A stretch of 64,000 nucleotides of DNA from Sphingomonas trueperi. Its GTDB lineage: Bacteria > Pseudomonadota > Alphaproteobacteria > Sphingomonadales > Sphingomonadaceae. Positions 33,299 through 41,311 of this stretch are shown in pieces. A program made the position numbers and the translations under genes. The notes beneath the pieces are model-generated. The model had not been told where the DNA came from. It ran no database searches and saw nothing but the letters and a program-made list of their open reading frames with translations. Positions within the stretch are counted from its first letter, which is position 1. Each line of letters opens with the position of its first letter. Location: contig NZ_JAATJB010000005.1 in NCBI RefSeq assembly GCF_011927635.1, positions 124,001 to 188,000 of the forward strand, read 5' to 3'.

Positions 33299-33730
33299 TC
33301 AGCCCTCCACCACTTCGAGGCCCATCGCGCGGGCCGAACCTTCGATGATCTTCGTCGCGGCTTCGATGTCGTTCGCGTTCAGGTCCTTCATCTTGACCTG
33401 GGCGATTTCCGACAGCTGCGAACGCTTGATCTTGCCTGCGACGACCTTGCCCGGCTCCTTCGAGCCCGACTTCAGGTTGACGGCCTTCTTGAGCAGATAG
33501 GTCGCCGGGGGCGTCTTGGTCTCGAACGAGAAGCTACGGTCCGCATAGACGGTGATGACGGTGGGGAGGGGCGTGCCCTTCTCGACGTCACCGGTCGCGG
33601 CGTTGAACGCCTTGCAGAATTCCATGATGTTCACGCCGCGCTGACCCAAGGCAGGGCCGATAGGCGGCGAGGGGTTTGCGGCGCCGGCAGCCACCTGCAG
33701 CTTGATATAGCCGGTAATCTTCTTAGCCAT
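33299..33730 (-). CDS. rplK: 50S ribosomal protein L11
   Basis: 143 residues. L11 forms the GTPase-associated centre with the 23S rRNA and is needed for RelA activation. It begins [20 protein letters not shown] and contains [20 protein letters not shown] and the C-terminal [20 protein letters not shown]. The ATG at 33730 is preferred over one five codons upstream because it gives the family N-terminus, and GAAAGAG lies before it. nusG, the usual upstream neighbour, is 3.7 kb away with five unrelated genes between. Confidence 0.98.
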   Translation of the reverse strand: MAKKITGYIKLQVAAGAANPSPPIGPALGQRGVNIMEFCKAFNAATGDVEKGTPLPTVITVYADRSFSFETKTPPATYLLKKAVNLKSGSKEPGKVVAGKIKRSQLSEIAQVKMKDLNANDIEAATKIIEGSARAMGLEVVEG

Positions 33731-33817
33731 GTCACTCTCTTTCAAGTCGAGCGGTACAAGCGACGGCCAGAAGCCGCCTCCCGCATGGTTCCCGAGCTGT
33801 GTGCTTGGAAGCGCGCG

Positions 33818-33846
33818 GCCTTAGCGGAATGCGGCGCGCGGGGCAA
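33818..33846 (-). promoter_or_regulatory. Candidate promoter for rplK-rplA
   Basis: Minus strand TTGCCC (33846-33841), 17-base spacer, TAAGGC (33823-33818). This is only a partial match to sigma-70 hexamers, but it has ideal spacing and would give a leader of about 80 bases before rplK. Some promoter is needed here because the gene upstream on this strand ends just beyond. Confidence 0.35.
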
Positions 33847-33895
33847 GGGGGGGCGCGGTGCGCGGCTCGTCCGCTTCCGCCCCAGAACCGGACGT

Positions 33896-34240
33896 TCAGC
33901 CGCTAATCACCCGATAGTTCGGGTGACTGTCGAATCGAGAGGCGAAAGCTTCGAAGTCTAAGTCGCTCGGCCGCAGAACGGTAAGGTTTCTAAGGGCATC
34001 GTGAATGGTCGAGGACACATAGTGTTGAACCGAGCCGATAATATCATCCAGGATGCCGTCGAAATCGCTTTTCTCTGCCCAATCTTCTATGCGAGAATGT
34101 ATCTCGTTATACTCTCGCATATTGCATCCACCGTTTATGTGAAATGATTTGGCGCCAGGCCTTACTTCGGCAGGCCATTGTGCGATCACTAGGTTGAACG
34201 CCTCCCAAAGTGTACTTCTTGGCACATCCAGAACGTCCAC
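33896..34240 (-). CDS. Small acidic protein of unknown function
   Basis: 114 residues from a GTG start at 34240, chosen because AGGAGG lies seven bases upstream. The sequence (VDVLDVPRSTLWEAFNLVIA at the N-terminus; later EDWAEKSDFDGILDDIIGSV and LRPSDLDFEAFASRF) is acidic and predicted mostly helical, without signal or membrane segment. I do not recognise a family. Base composition is lower in GC than the flanking rplK and AI-2E genes, hinting at transfer. Size and acidity recall immunity-type proteins, but no toxin gene adjoins, so this remains a guess. Confidence 0.65.
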   Translation of the reverse strand: MDVLDVPRSTLWEAFNLVIAQWPAEVRPGAKSFHINGGCNMREYNEIHSRIEDWAEKSDFDGILDDIIGSVQHYVSSTIHDALRNLTVLRPSDLDFEAFASRFDSHPNYRVISG

Positions 34241-34346
34241 GCGCAGCCTCCTGAGGTGGGGTATAGCATATCCGGAACGGCAGCTTCCCACCCACTTTGA
34301 GTCATTCGCTGCTCACGCAGGAGGCCGTTAGCACCGCATCGCAGCT

Positions 34347-35456
34347 TTAGCTTTTCCCACGTTCTGAAACTGCAGGATGCAATTCCGCCGTGTGCCCCGC
34401 TTCCGCCCCGCCGATATCGCCCTCGGCCACCCATTCGCGCCACAGCAGCACCAGCGCCGCCATCACCGCGGGGCCGACGAACAGCCCGAGCAGCCCGATC
34501 GTCTCCACGCCGCCGAGGATGCCGATCAGCACCCAGACGAAGGGGAGGCGCGTCGTGCCGCCGATCAGGCTCGGGCGCAGGAAATGGTCGATCACGAAGT
34601 TGAGCGCATAGCCGATCGCGCCGACGAGGATCGCCGCCATCACCGCCCCCTTGGCGAGCAGCAGCAGCAGCGCCAGCACCAGCACCACCGCCAGCCCGAA
34701 CGGGATGATCGAGGCGAAGCCCGAGAACAGCCCGAGCAGGATCGGGTGCGGCACCCCGCCGATCGCGAACAGGATCGCCATCAGGATGCCCTGCGCGAGC
34801 CCGAGCAGCACCATCCCGTCGACCGCGCCGCGCACCGCCGCGAAGATCTGCCGGCCGAGCCGGTCGCCTGCGTCGCCGAACGCGCGGGTCGCACCGCGCT
34901 CGAGCTGGCGGACGATGTTGTCGCGGTCGCGCAGCAGGAAGAACAGCACGACCAGCGTGAAGGCGAACACCACCACCCGGCGGATCAGGCTGTGGGTGAA
35001 GGCCTGCGAATGGCTGCGCCATAGCGACTGGTCGAGCCGGCCGAACTCGGCGGCGGCGGCCTCGGGGGTGGCGAGGTGGAGGTTCCACCAGGCGGTGACC
35101 TGCTCGCGGCCCCAGGGCAGGCGCGCGACCCAGTCGGGCAGCGGCACGCCGTGCGCGCGCGCATCCGAAATCCAGGCGGCGACCGACTGCGCCTCGACCA
35201 GCGCCTGGCTGATCGCGATCGACAGCGGGATCAGCACGACCAGCAGGACGGCGAGGGTGAGCAGCGCCGCCACGATGGTCGGGCGACCGGGCATCCGCGC
35301 GCTCAGCCACACCCGCAGCGGCTCGACCCCGATCGCGAGCACGCCGGCCCAGAGGATCGCCGGCACGAACGCCATGCCGATCCACAAGGCGGCAGCGGCG
35401 ATGGCGGCGGCGAGCACCACGCGCGCGCGGGTCTGGGCTTTGGTCGTGTGCTGCAT
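34347..35456 (-). CDS. AI-2E family transporter (PerM/YdiK type)
   Basis: 369-residue inner-membrane protein with about seven or eight hydrophobic helices. Typical elements are an N-terminal helix pair (VVLAAAIAAAALWIGMAFVP), a soluble periplasmic region (about 95-165), and the C-terminal half with GLAQGILMAILFAIGGVPHP, ASIIPFGLAVVLVLAL, GNxxxNFVIDHFLRPSLIGG-like ALNFVIDHFLRPSLIGGTTR and GLLGLFVGPAVMA. The family includes AI-2 exporters and Na+/H+ antiporters; the substrate cannot be told from sequence. It is transcribed away from the stress genes at 35627. Confidence 0.92.
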   Translation of the reverse strand: MQHTTKAQTRARVVLAAAIAAAALWIGMAFVPAILWAGVLAIGVEPLRVWLSARMPGRPTIVAALLTLAVLLVVLIPLSIAISQALVEAQSVAAWISDARAHGVPLPDWVARLPWGREQVTAWWNLHLATPEAAAAEFGRLDQSLWRSHSQAFTHSLIRRVVVFAFTLVVLFFLLRDRDNIVRQLERGATRAFGDAGDRLGRQIFAAVRGAVDGMVLLGLAQGILMAILFAIGGVPHPILLGLFSGFASIIPFGLAVVLVLALLLLLAKGAVMAAILVGAIGYALNFVIDHFLRPSLIGGTTRLPFVWVLIGILGGVETIGLLGLFVGPAVMAALVLLWREWVAEGDIGGAEAGHTAELHPAVSERGKS

Positions 35457-35533
35457 TGGGTCCCCCGAGGTTCGGCGCGGACAGTGGCGAGCCGCGGCGG
35501 CGCTGGCAAGCGGTGGGCCGTGCGTCGCCGCGA

Positions 35534-35560
35534 TGAACCAATCAAGTCCTTCAGGGGTTT
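35534..35560 (+). promoter_or_regulatory. Candidate EcfG general-stress promoter
   Basis: TGAAC (35534-35538), 17 bases, GGTT (35556-35559). The alphaproteobacterial EcfG consensus is GGAAC-N16/17-CGTT, so each element has one mismatch. It lies 67 bases before a small secreted protein gene and a stress-type membrane protein gene, which fits, but the match is imperfect. Confidence 0.35.
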
Positions 35561-35626
35561 AACAAATCTCCACGCCGCCGGGAGGGATCGGCGGGCGTGG
35601 GACGTCAGTATATGAGAGGAATGGGC

Positions 35627-35938
35627 ATGAAACGCATCATCATGGCCGTCGCGGCGCTCGGGCTCGCGACGACGGGGGCGGCTGCGCAGAGCAGCGGCCA
35701 GTCCGGCTCGCACAACCCGGTGGTGAAGGACGGCACGGCGCACCATGTCGCGGCGCCCGCCAAGGGCCGCAGCTCCTTCACCGAAGACCAGGCCAAGGGC
35801 CGGCTCGCCAAGGCGGGGTATACGGACATCGCCGGCCTGAGGGGCACCGAGAACGGCGCCTGGCAGGGCATGGCGATGAAGAACGGCAAGAAGGTGACCG
35901 TGACGCTCGACTACAAGGGCAACATCACCGCGCGCTAA
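35627..35938 (+). CDS. Small secreted PepSY-like protein
   Basis: 103 residues. The ATG at 35627 after GAGAGGAATGGGC gives a clean signal peptide (MKRIIMAVAALGLATTGAAA, then Q). The mature part contains SFTEDQAKGRLAKAGYTDIA followed by AWQGMAMKNGKKVTVTLDYK and GNITAR. A helix that reads a residue pair of strands ending in D-x-x-GN(I/V) is the pattern of PepSY-type domains, small periplasmic modules. It starts a two-gene unit with the glycine-zipper protein 27 bases downstream and may be under a general-stress promoter. Confidence 0.8.
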   Translation: MKRIIMAVAALGLATTGAAAQSSGQSGSHNPVVKDGTAHHVAAPAKGRSSFTEDQAKGRLAKAGYTDIAGLRGTENGAWQGMAMKNGKKVTVTLDYKGNITAR

Positions 35939-35965
35939 CCCCACGAGATCTGCAGGAGAAATGCG

Positions 35966-36574
35966 ATGAGCCGGACCATTACCCGTCTGTTCGACGATTA
36001 TTCGGATGCCAAGGCCGCGGTGAACGAGCTGGAGCGGCTGGGTGTGCCGCACAGCGATCTCAGCATCGTCGCCAACAACACGCATGGCGACCATGACGTG
36101 AGCGACGTCAACGCACATGGCGACGTCAGCCGTGGCGCCTCGACCGGCGCGGCGCTGGGCGGCGTCGGCGGCCTGCTTGCGGGCCTCGGCCTGCTGGCCA
36201 TTCCGGGCCTCGGCCCGATCGTGGCGGCCGGCTGGCTCGCCTCGACCGCGGCGGGTGCTGCGATCGGCGGCATCGGCGGCGCGGCCACGGGCGGCATCGT
36301 CGGCGCGCTCAAGAATGCCGGCGAGAGCGAGGAGGACGCGCATGTCTATTCCGAAGGCGTCCGCCGCGGCGGCACGCTGGTGAGCGCGCGTGTGGAGGAC
36401 TCGCTGGCGCCGGAAGCCGAGGCGGTGCTCAACCGTCGCGGCGTGAATGCGGCGACGCGCGGCGCGGCCTATCGTCAGTCGGGCTGGACCGCGTTCGACG
36501 ACAAGGCGCCGGCCTATACCCGTGACGAGATCGAGCGCGAACGCAGCGCCTATCGCGAGCCGACGGTGATTTGA
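35966..36574 (+). CDS. General-stress protein with glycine-zipper segment
   Basis: 202 residues. The N-terminal part (MSRTITRLFDDYSDAKAAVN, then LERLGVPHSDLSIVANN) is the alpha/beta domain of GsiB/17M-type general stress proteins. A central segment (about 55-115) is rich in Gly and Ala with repeated GxxxG (GAALGGVGGLLAGLG, GAAIGGIGGAATGG), able to insert in or coat membranes. The C-terminal part (RRGGTLVSARVEDSLAPEAE) matches the conserved end of the same family. AGGAG precedes the ATG. A strong terminator follows. The exact role is unknown; related proteins are induced by desiccation, osmotic or oxidative stress. Confidence 0.82.
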   Translation: MSRTITRLFDDYSDAKAAVNELERLGVPHSDLSIVANNTHGDHDVSDVNAHGDVSRGASTGAALGGVGGLLAGLGLLAIPGLGPIVAAGWLASTAAGAAIGGIGGAATGGIVGALKNAGESEEDAHVYSEGVRRGGTLVSARVEDSLAPEAEAVLNRRGVNAATRGAAYRQSGWTAFDDKAPAYTRDEIERERSAYREPTVI

Positions 36575-36596
36575 GTCGTCGCGCTTCGTTTCAAGG

Positions 36597-36625
36597 AAAG
36601 CCGGGGGGGCTCCCCCGGCTTTTTT
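36597..36625 (+). terminator. Rho-independent terminator
   Basis: GCCGGGGG (36600-36607) pairs with CCCCCGGC (36612-36619), followed by TTTTTT, 26 bases after the stress-protein stop. Confidence 0.92.
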
Positions 36626-36673
36626 GTGTCGCCGCCATTTCGAGGGCGGCACCCGCGCGGTAGGATGCGCGGC

Positions 36674-37369
36674 ATGACTGGCTACGATCCGCTCGATTTC
36701 CCGGCCCGGTCGGCGCTCCGTGGGCGCCATGCCCGCTTTGCGATCGTCGCGGGGGGTGCGCGGCGCTACGATCCGCAGGTCGGCGTATTCGCCGCCCTCG
36801 ACGCGCCCACGCCGGACGCGCTGGCGGGGCTCGCCGCGCTCGTCGCGGCGCAGGGGGATGTCGCGTTTCTGGAGGCCGAGGCGCCGCCGGCCGTGCCGGG
36901 GCTGCGCGTGGTGTCCCAGGCTCTCGGCGTGCAGATGGTGGGCAAGGATCCGCGGCCGGGCACCCTGCCGGAGGTGTGCATCCGCCCACTCGGCGAGGGC
37001 GATGCCGAGGCGATGCTGGCGCTTGCCACCCTCACCGAACCGGGGCCGTTCTTCGCCCGCACCCACCAGCTGGGGACCTTCCTGGGGATCGAGCAGGACG
37101 GTCGTCTGCTCGCGATGGCGGGCGAGCGGATGAAGCCGGACGGGTTCACCGAGATCAGCGGCGTGTGCACCCACCCGGATGCGCGGGGGCGCGGCTATGC
37201 GCGGGCACTGATCTCCGCCGTTGCCGATGCCATCCGCGCGCGGGGCGAGGTGCCGTTTCTCCACGCCTATGCCAGCAATGCGGGTGCGATCGCGCTCTAT
37301 CGGTCGCTGGGTTTCGTGCTCCGGCGCGAGGTGCAGATGACCCGGCTGGGGGCCGACGAGACGCGCTGA
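36674..37369 (+). CDS. GNAT family N-acetyltransferase (FR47-like)
   Basis: 231 residues. The C-terminal half is a GNAT fold: FTEISGVCTHPDARGRGYAR supplies the acetyl-CoA pyrophosphate loop (R/Q-x-x-G-x-G/A), followed by FLHAYASNAGAIALYRSLGF, the usual motif B. The N-terminal ~110 residues are a divergent second GNAT-like domain, as in FR47-type proteins. The substrate is unknown. The start at 36674 follows AGGATG; an ATG three codons earlier is an alternative. The gene stands alone between two terminators and converges on nusG. Confidence 0.88.
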   Translation: MTGYDPLDFPARSALRGRHARFAIVAGGARRYDPQVGVFAALDAPTPDALAGLAALVAAQGDVAFLEAEAPPAVPGLRVVSQALGVQMVGKDPRPGTLPEVCIRPLGEGDAEAMLALATLTEPGPFFARTHQLGTFLGIEQDGRLLAMAGERMKPDGFTEISGVCTHPDARGRGYARALISAVADAIRARGEVPFLHAYASNAGAIALYRSLGFVLRREVQMTRLGADETR

Positions 37370-37386
37370 GCGGCGGATCGCGCAAC

Positions 37387-37417
37387 CAAAAAAGCCGGGG
37401 TTGGGCCCCGGCTTTTT
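37387..37417. terminator. Bidirectional terminator between the acetyltransferase and nusG
   Basis: AAAGCCGGGG (37391-37400) pairs with CCCCGGCTTT (37406-37415). T runs follow on both strands. It ends the secE-nusG transcript before rplK, which in most bacteria would be co-transcribed. Confidence 0.9.
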
Positions 37418-37450
37418 CGTGTTCGTGGTGGCAAGGCCCGCAGGCGCGGA

Positions 37451-37990
37451 TCACTTGACGCGTTCGACGTCCTCGAAGCCCAGCTCCAGCGGGGTCGCGC
37501 GGCCGAAGATCGAGATCGAGACCTTCACGCGGTTCTTGTCGTAGTCGAGCTCCTCGACCACGCCCGAGAAGGTGGCGAAGTTGCCGCTGATCACCTTGAC
37601 CGTGTCGCCGATGTCGAAATCGACCTTCAGCTTGGCCTTGGGTGCCGCGGTGGCCGCTTCTTCCTTGGTGTTGAGGATGCGCGCGGCTTCCGCCTCGCTG
37701 ATCGGCTGGGGCTTGCCCGAGCTGCCGAGGAAGCCGGTCACCTTCGGCGTGTTCTTCACCAGGTGATAGACGTCGTCGTTCATCTCGAGCTTGGCGAGCA
37801 CATAGCCGGGGAAGAACTTCCGCTCGGACTGGATCTTCTTGCCGCGGCGCACTTCGGTCACCGTCTCGGTCGGCACTTCGACGGACTCGACGAGGCGATC
37901 GAGGCCCAGGCGGGTGGCGTCGGCCAGGATCTGGTCGCGGACCTTGCCCTCGAAACCGGAATAGGCGTGGATGATGTACCAGCGCGACAT
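37451..37990 (-). CDS. nusG: Transcription termination/antitermination factor NusG
   Basis: 179 residues. NusG links RNA polymerase to Rho or to the ribosome. The NGN domain is present (SRWYIIHAYSGFEGKVRDQI at the start, ERKFFPGYVLAKLEMND), as is the KOW domain (KVDFDIGDTVKVISGNFATF, SGVVEELD, and the end LELGFEDVERVK). The loop between about 105 and 120 is Ala-rich, as in other alphaproteobacteria. It follows secE by 16 bases, the universal arrangement, but is cut off from rplK by 3.7 kb. Confidence 0.98.
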   Translation of the reverse strand: MSRWYIIHAYSGFEGKVRDQILADATRLGLDRLVESVEVPTETVTEVRRGKKIQSERKFFPGYVLAKLEMNDDVYHLVKNTPKVTGFLGSSGKPQPISEAEAARILNTKEEAATAAPKAKLKVDFDIGDTVKVISGNFATFSGVVEELDYDKNRVKVSISIFGRATPLELGFEDVERVK

Positions 37991-38006
37991 GCTTGTTGGT
38001 CTTTCC

Positions 38007-38204
38007 TTACTGCGCGAGGCGGAGGAGGGCGTTGACGATCAGGTCGAACAGCGAGTCGATGCCGAGGAAGAAGCTGCCGAGCAGCGTCGTCATGATCATC
38101 ACCATCACGCCGGTCATGATCGTCTCGCGGCGGGTGGGCCAGGCGATCTTGCGGGTCTCGGCCTGGACCTGCTTCACGAATTCGACGGGGCTGGTCTTCG
38201 CCAC
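38007..38204 (-). CDS. secE: Preprotein translocase subunit SecE
   Basis: 65-residue single-helix SecE of the short type, which clamps SecY in the inner membrane. The GTG at 38204, with AGGA ten bases upstream, gives the family start VAKTSPVEFVKQVQAETRKI. The amphipathic helix with IAWPTRRETIMTG is followed by the membrane helix (GVMVMIMTTLLGSFFLGIDS). An upstream in-frame ATG would add 28 residues unlike any SecE. In most alphaproteobacteria tRNA-Trp lies just upstream; here it is 10.7 kb away. Confidence 0.95.
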   Translation of the reverse strand: MAKTSPVEFVKQVQAETRKIAWPTRRETIMTGVMVMIMTTLLGSFFLGIDSLFDLIVNALLRLAQ

Positions 38205-38307
38205 TGGGGCTATCCTCGTGTGAAAAATGGCGCTTCGGGCATGGGTCCGCTGCCCGGTCCTTCCCAGGAACCGGTGCAATCCACCCACGCTTTCGGCTAG
38301 GGGGCTG

Positions 38308-38336
38308 TATCTAGAGGATCGGCGCTAGTTGTGCAA
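38308..38336 (-). promoter_or_regulatory. Probable promoter for secE-nusG
   Basis: Minus strand TTGCAC (38336-38331), 17-base spacer, TAGATA (38313-38308). It would give a leader of about 100 bases before secE and lies in the gap after the dedA stop codon. Confidence 0.5.
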
Positions 38337-38356
38337 GCGTGGCGCAAACGAAGCGC

Positions 38357-38986
38357 TCAGCGCTGCTTCAGGCCCCGCACGCGGTGCCAGATGTAGAACG
38401 CCACCAGCCCGACCAGCACCACGCCGATCAGCGCATCGGCACTGTGGAACGCGGCCTTCATGCGCGGATCACTGTCCCACTTTTCGCCGAGGGTCATGCC
38501 CACCCAGGCGAGGCCGAAGCACCAGGGCCAGCTGCCGATAAAGGTGTAGACGTGGAACGGCACCAGCTTCATCCGCGCGACGCCCGCCGGGAAGGCGATG
38601 AACGAGCGGATCACCGGCAGCAGCCGGCCGATCAGCACCGCGATGCTGCCATAGCGCGCGAAGAAGCGATCCGCGGCGTCGATCTCGCCGGGGCCGATCA
38701 GCACGTACTTGCCCCAGCGCAGCGCCAGCGGGCGCCCGCCATGCTTGCCGACCTCATAGGCGACGATCGAGCCGAGGTTGCAGCCGATCGCACCGGCGGT
38801 CGCCGCCAGGTAGAGATCGAACCGGCCGGTCGAGACCAGATAGCCCGCGAACGGCATGATGATCTCCGACGGCAGCGGGATGCACGCGGATTCGATCGCC
38901 ATCAGCACGGCGATGCCGAGATAGCCCCCGCTCGAGATGACCCAGATGGTGAAGGTGGCAAGGATGCCCAGAATCTTTTCGACCAT
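38357..38986 (-). CDS. DedA family membrane protein
   Basis: 209 residues; inner-membrane protein of the DedA/VTT superfamily (undecaprenyl-phosphate or phospholipid flippases). Family signatures are visible: ESACIPLPSEIIMPFAGYLV, GAIGCNLGSIVAYEVGKHGG, FFARYGSIAVLIGRLLPVIR and SFIAFPAGVARMKLVPFHVY, with the two conserved Arg of RLLPVIR. The start MVEKILG at 38986 fits the family; the frame stays open upstream into the antisense of the GH127 gene but with no similarity. The Shine-Dalgarno is weak. It lies directly upstream of the secE promoter on the same strand. Confidence 0.93.
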   Translation of the reverse strand: MVEKILGILATFTIWVISSGGYLGIAVLMAIESACIPLPSEIIMPFAGYLVSTGRFDLYLAATAGAIGCNLGSIVAYEVGKHGGRPLALRWGKYVLIGPGEIDAADRFFARYGSIAVLIGRLLPVIRSFIAFPAGVARMKLVPFHVYTFIGSWPWCFGLAWVGMTLGEKWDSDPRMKAAFHSADALIGVVLVGLVAFYIWHRVRGLKQR

Positions 38987-39125
38987 GTGCGTGTGGTTGG
39001 GGCAGGCAGGCGATTTTGGGAAGCCGCTTTTTTTGCGCGGTGCAGCGAAAAGCGCGCCGGGGTTGGCGTGGGGGAAGGGGTCTGATAACCCGGAGTAAAT
39101 CGGACGAACGGAGAGGGGTGCGCGC

Positions 39126-41087
39126 ATGACGATCGAAACGTCGCGACGGGGGTTTCTTGCCGGTACGGGCAGCGGCGCGGTCGCGATCGGCGGGCTTGGC
39201 GGCGGGCTTGGCGGGGGGCTGGGCGTGCCGCTTCCGGCGGCGGCAGAGGCGGCCCCCGCGCTGGCGGCACCGGCCAGGCTCCAGCCGTTCGACATGGCGG
39301 ACGTGACATTGGGCGAGGGGCCCTTCCTTCATGCCCAGCGCGCGACCGAGGCCTATCTGCTCCGGCTCGAGCCCGACCGGCTGCTCCACCAGTTCCGCGT
39401 CAATGCCGGGCTCAGCCCCAAGGCGCCGGCCTATGGCGGCTGGGAATCGGACCCGCTCTGGGCCGACATCCACTGCCAGGGGCATACGCTCGGCCATTAT
39501 CTCTCGGCCTGTGCGCTGGCGTTCCGCTCCACGGCCAAGCCCGAGTACCGCCAGCGCATCGACTATATCGCGACCGAGCTCGGCGCCTGCCAGGACGCGG
39601 CGAAGAGCGGCCTCGTCACCGCCTTTCCGGACGGCGCGGCGGTCGTCGCGGCGCATCTGCGGGGCGAGAAGATCAGCGGCGTCCCATGGTACACGCTGCA
39701 CAAGGTCTATGCGGGGCTGCGCGACGGCGCATTGCTCGCCGACAGCACCCCCGCCCGCGCGACGCTGCTCCGGCTCGCCGACTGGGGCGTGGTGGCGTGC
39801 CGGCCGCTCTCCGACGCCCAGTTCGAGGCGATGCTGGAGACCGAGCATGGCGGGATGAACGAGATCTATGCCGATCTCTATGCGATGACCGGCAAGGCGG
39901 ACTATCGCACGCTGTCGCAGCGCTTCTCGCACAAGGCGCTGCTGACCCCGCTGGCGAAGGCGCGCGACCATCTCGACGGGCTCCACGCCAATACCCAGGT
40001 GCCCAAGGTGGTCGGCTTCCACCGCGTCTACGAGGCGACCGGCGATGCGTCGTACCGCGACGCCGCGGCCTTTTTCTGGAAGACGGTGGCGGAGACGCGC
40101 TCCTTCGCCACCGGCGGGCACGGCGACAACGAGCATTTCTTCGCGATGGCCGATTTCGAGAGCCACGTCTTCTCGGCCAAGGGATCGGAGACCTGCTGCC
40201 AGCACAACATGCTCAAGCTCACCCGCAGCCTGTTCCTCCACGAGCCGCGCCCCGAATATGCCGATTATTACGAGCGGACCCTGTTCAACGGCATCCTCGC
40301 CTCGCAGGACCCGGACAGCGGCATGGCGACCTATTTCCAGGGCGCGCGGCCGGGATACATGAAGCTCTACCATACCCCCGAGCACAGCTTCTGGTGCTGC
40401 ACCGGCACCGGCATGGAAAACCATGTGAAATATCGGGACTCGATCTACTTCCACGACGATCGTGCGCTCTACGTGAACCTGTTCCTGCCCTCGACGGTGC
40501 GCTGGCGCGAGAAGGGCGCCGAGCTGGTGCAGGAAACCCGCTTCCCCGAAGAGCCGCGCACGACGCTGCGCTGGAAGCTGGCCAAGCCGACCGACCTCAC
40601 GCTCAACCTGCGCCATCCCCGCTGGAGCCGCACCGCCACGCTGCGCGTCAACGGCCAGGTCGCCGCACGCTCGGTGGCGCCGGGCAGCCGGATCGAACTC
40701 GCGCGGCGCTGGCAGGATGGCGACACGGTGGAGCTGCAGCTGGTGATGGAGCCTGGCTTCGAGAGCGCCCCCGCGGCGCCCAACGTGGTCGCGTTCACCT
40801 ATGGCCCGCTGGTGCTGGCGGGCGCGCTGGGGGCGCAGGGGCTGGCGAAGGGGGCGGACATCGTCGTCAACGAGCGCGAATATGGCCGCTACAATGACGG
40901 GCCGGTGCAGGTGCCGGTGCTGGCGGGCGATCCGGCCACGCTGGCGGCGGCGATCCGGCCGGGCGCCAGGCCGCTCGAGTTCACCCTCGCCGCGGCCGAC
41001 GGCGCCCCGGTGCGGCTGATCCCCTATCACCGCATCGCGCACGAGCGCTACGCGACCTATTGGAAGCTTGCCCCCGCGCAGGCCTGA
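39126..41087 (+). CDS. Tat-exported beta-L-arabinofuranosidase, GH127/DUF1680 family
   Basis: 653 residues. A twin-arginine signal (TSRRGFLAG, residues 6-14) with a Gly/Ala-rich hydrophobic stretch indicates export of the folded enzyme. The (alpha/alpha)6 barrel carries the unusual zinc-thiolate centre known from the Bifidobacterium GH127 enzyme HypBA1: Glu336 in GHGDNEHF (acid/base position), Glu355 and Cys357 in ETCCQHN, and Cys424-Cys425 in FWCCTGTG (one being the nucleophile). C-terminal beta domains follow (about 460-640). Known members release beta-L-arabinofuranose from plant hydroxyproline-rich glycoproteins or pectins. It is divergent from dedA, and a secreted Nep1-like protein is downstream. 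Confidence 0.9.
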   Translation: MTIETSRRGFLAGTGSGAVAIGGLGGGLGGGLGVPLPAAAEAAPALAAPARLQPFDMADVTLGEGPFLHAQRATEAYLLRLEPDRLLHQFRVNAGLSPKAPAYGGWESDPLWADIHCQGHTLGHYLSACALAFRSTAKPEYRQRIDYIATELGACQDAAKSGLVTAFPDGAAVVAAHLRGEKISGVPWYTLHKVYAGLRDGALLADSTPARATLLRLADWGVVACRPLSDAQFEAMLETEHGGMNEIYADLYAMTGKADYRTLSQRFSHKALLTPLAKARDHLDGLHANTQVPKVVGFHRVYEATGDASYRDAAAFFWKTVAETRSFATGGHGDNEHFFAMADFESHVFSAKGSETCCQHNMLKLTRSLFLHEPRPEYADYYERTLFNGILASQDPDSGMATYFQGARPGYMKLYHTPEHSFWCCTGTGMENHVKYRDSIYFHDDRALYVNLFLPSTVRWREKGAELVQETRFPEEPRTTLRWKLAKPTDLTLNLRHPRWSRTATLRVNGQVAARSVAPGSRIELARRWQDGDTVELQLVMEPGFESAPAAPNVVAFTYGPLVLAGALGAQGLAKGADIVVNEREYGRYNDGPVQVPVLAGDPATLAAAIRPGARPLEFTLAAADGAPVRLIPYHRIAHERYATYWKLAPAQA

Positions 41088-41092
41088 CCGGA

Positions 41093-41119
41093 GGGGCGGC
41101 GGCCATCACGCGCCGCCCC
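41093..41119 (+). terminator. Terminator-like hairpin after the GH127 gene
   Basis: GGGGCGGCG (41093-41101) pairs with CGCCGCCCC (41111-41119), five bases after the stop codon. No T run. Confidence 0.4.
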
Positions 41120-41311
41120 GGCGCAACAAATAATTGTCCGGAATCGGCGGGCTGTCCGTCTTCTCCATGAACGCACCCGCCTGGGCGCGCCGCAGCTTGG
41201 CGCGCGCCCCTGGTCGTGCCCCTCGATTACCGGAATCTCCAGGTCGCGGGCGGTCCCTCGCGGCCGGACGAACGTAACGCGCAGCCGCTCTGGGACCTGC
41301 ATGGAGATCGT

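Noticed and set aside
38205..38288. An ATG giving a 93-residue SecE
   Set aside because: The extra 28 residues are unlike SecE, and the GTG at 38204 gives the normal 65-residue form.
41106..41311. A short minus-strand open frame ending MEKTDSPPIPDNYLLRRGGA between the GH127 and Nep1-like genes
   Set aside because: The last residues look protein-like, but the frame upstream is antisense to the Nep1-like signal peptide, and no good ribosome site was found before the internal ATG.
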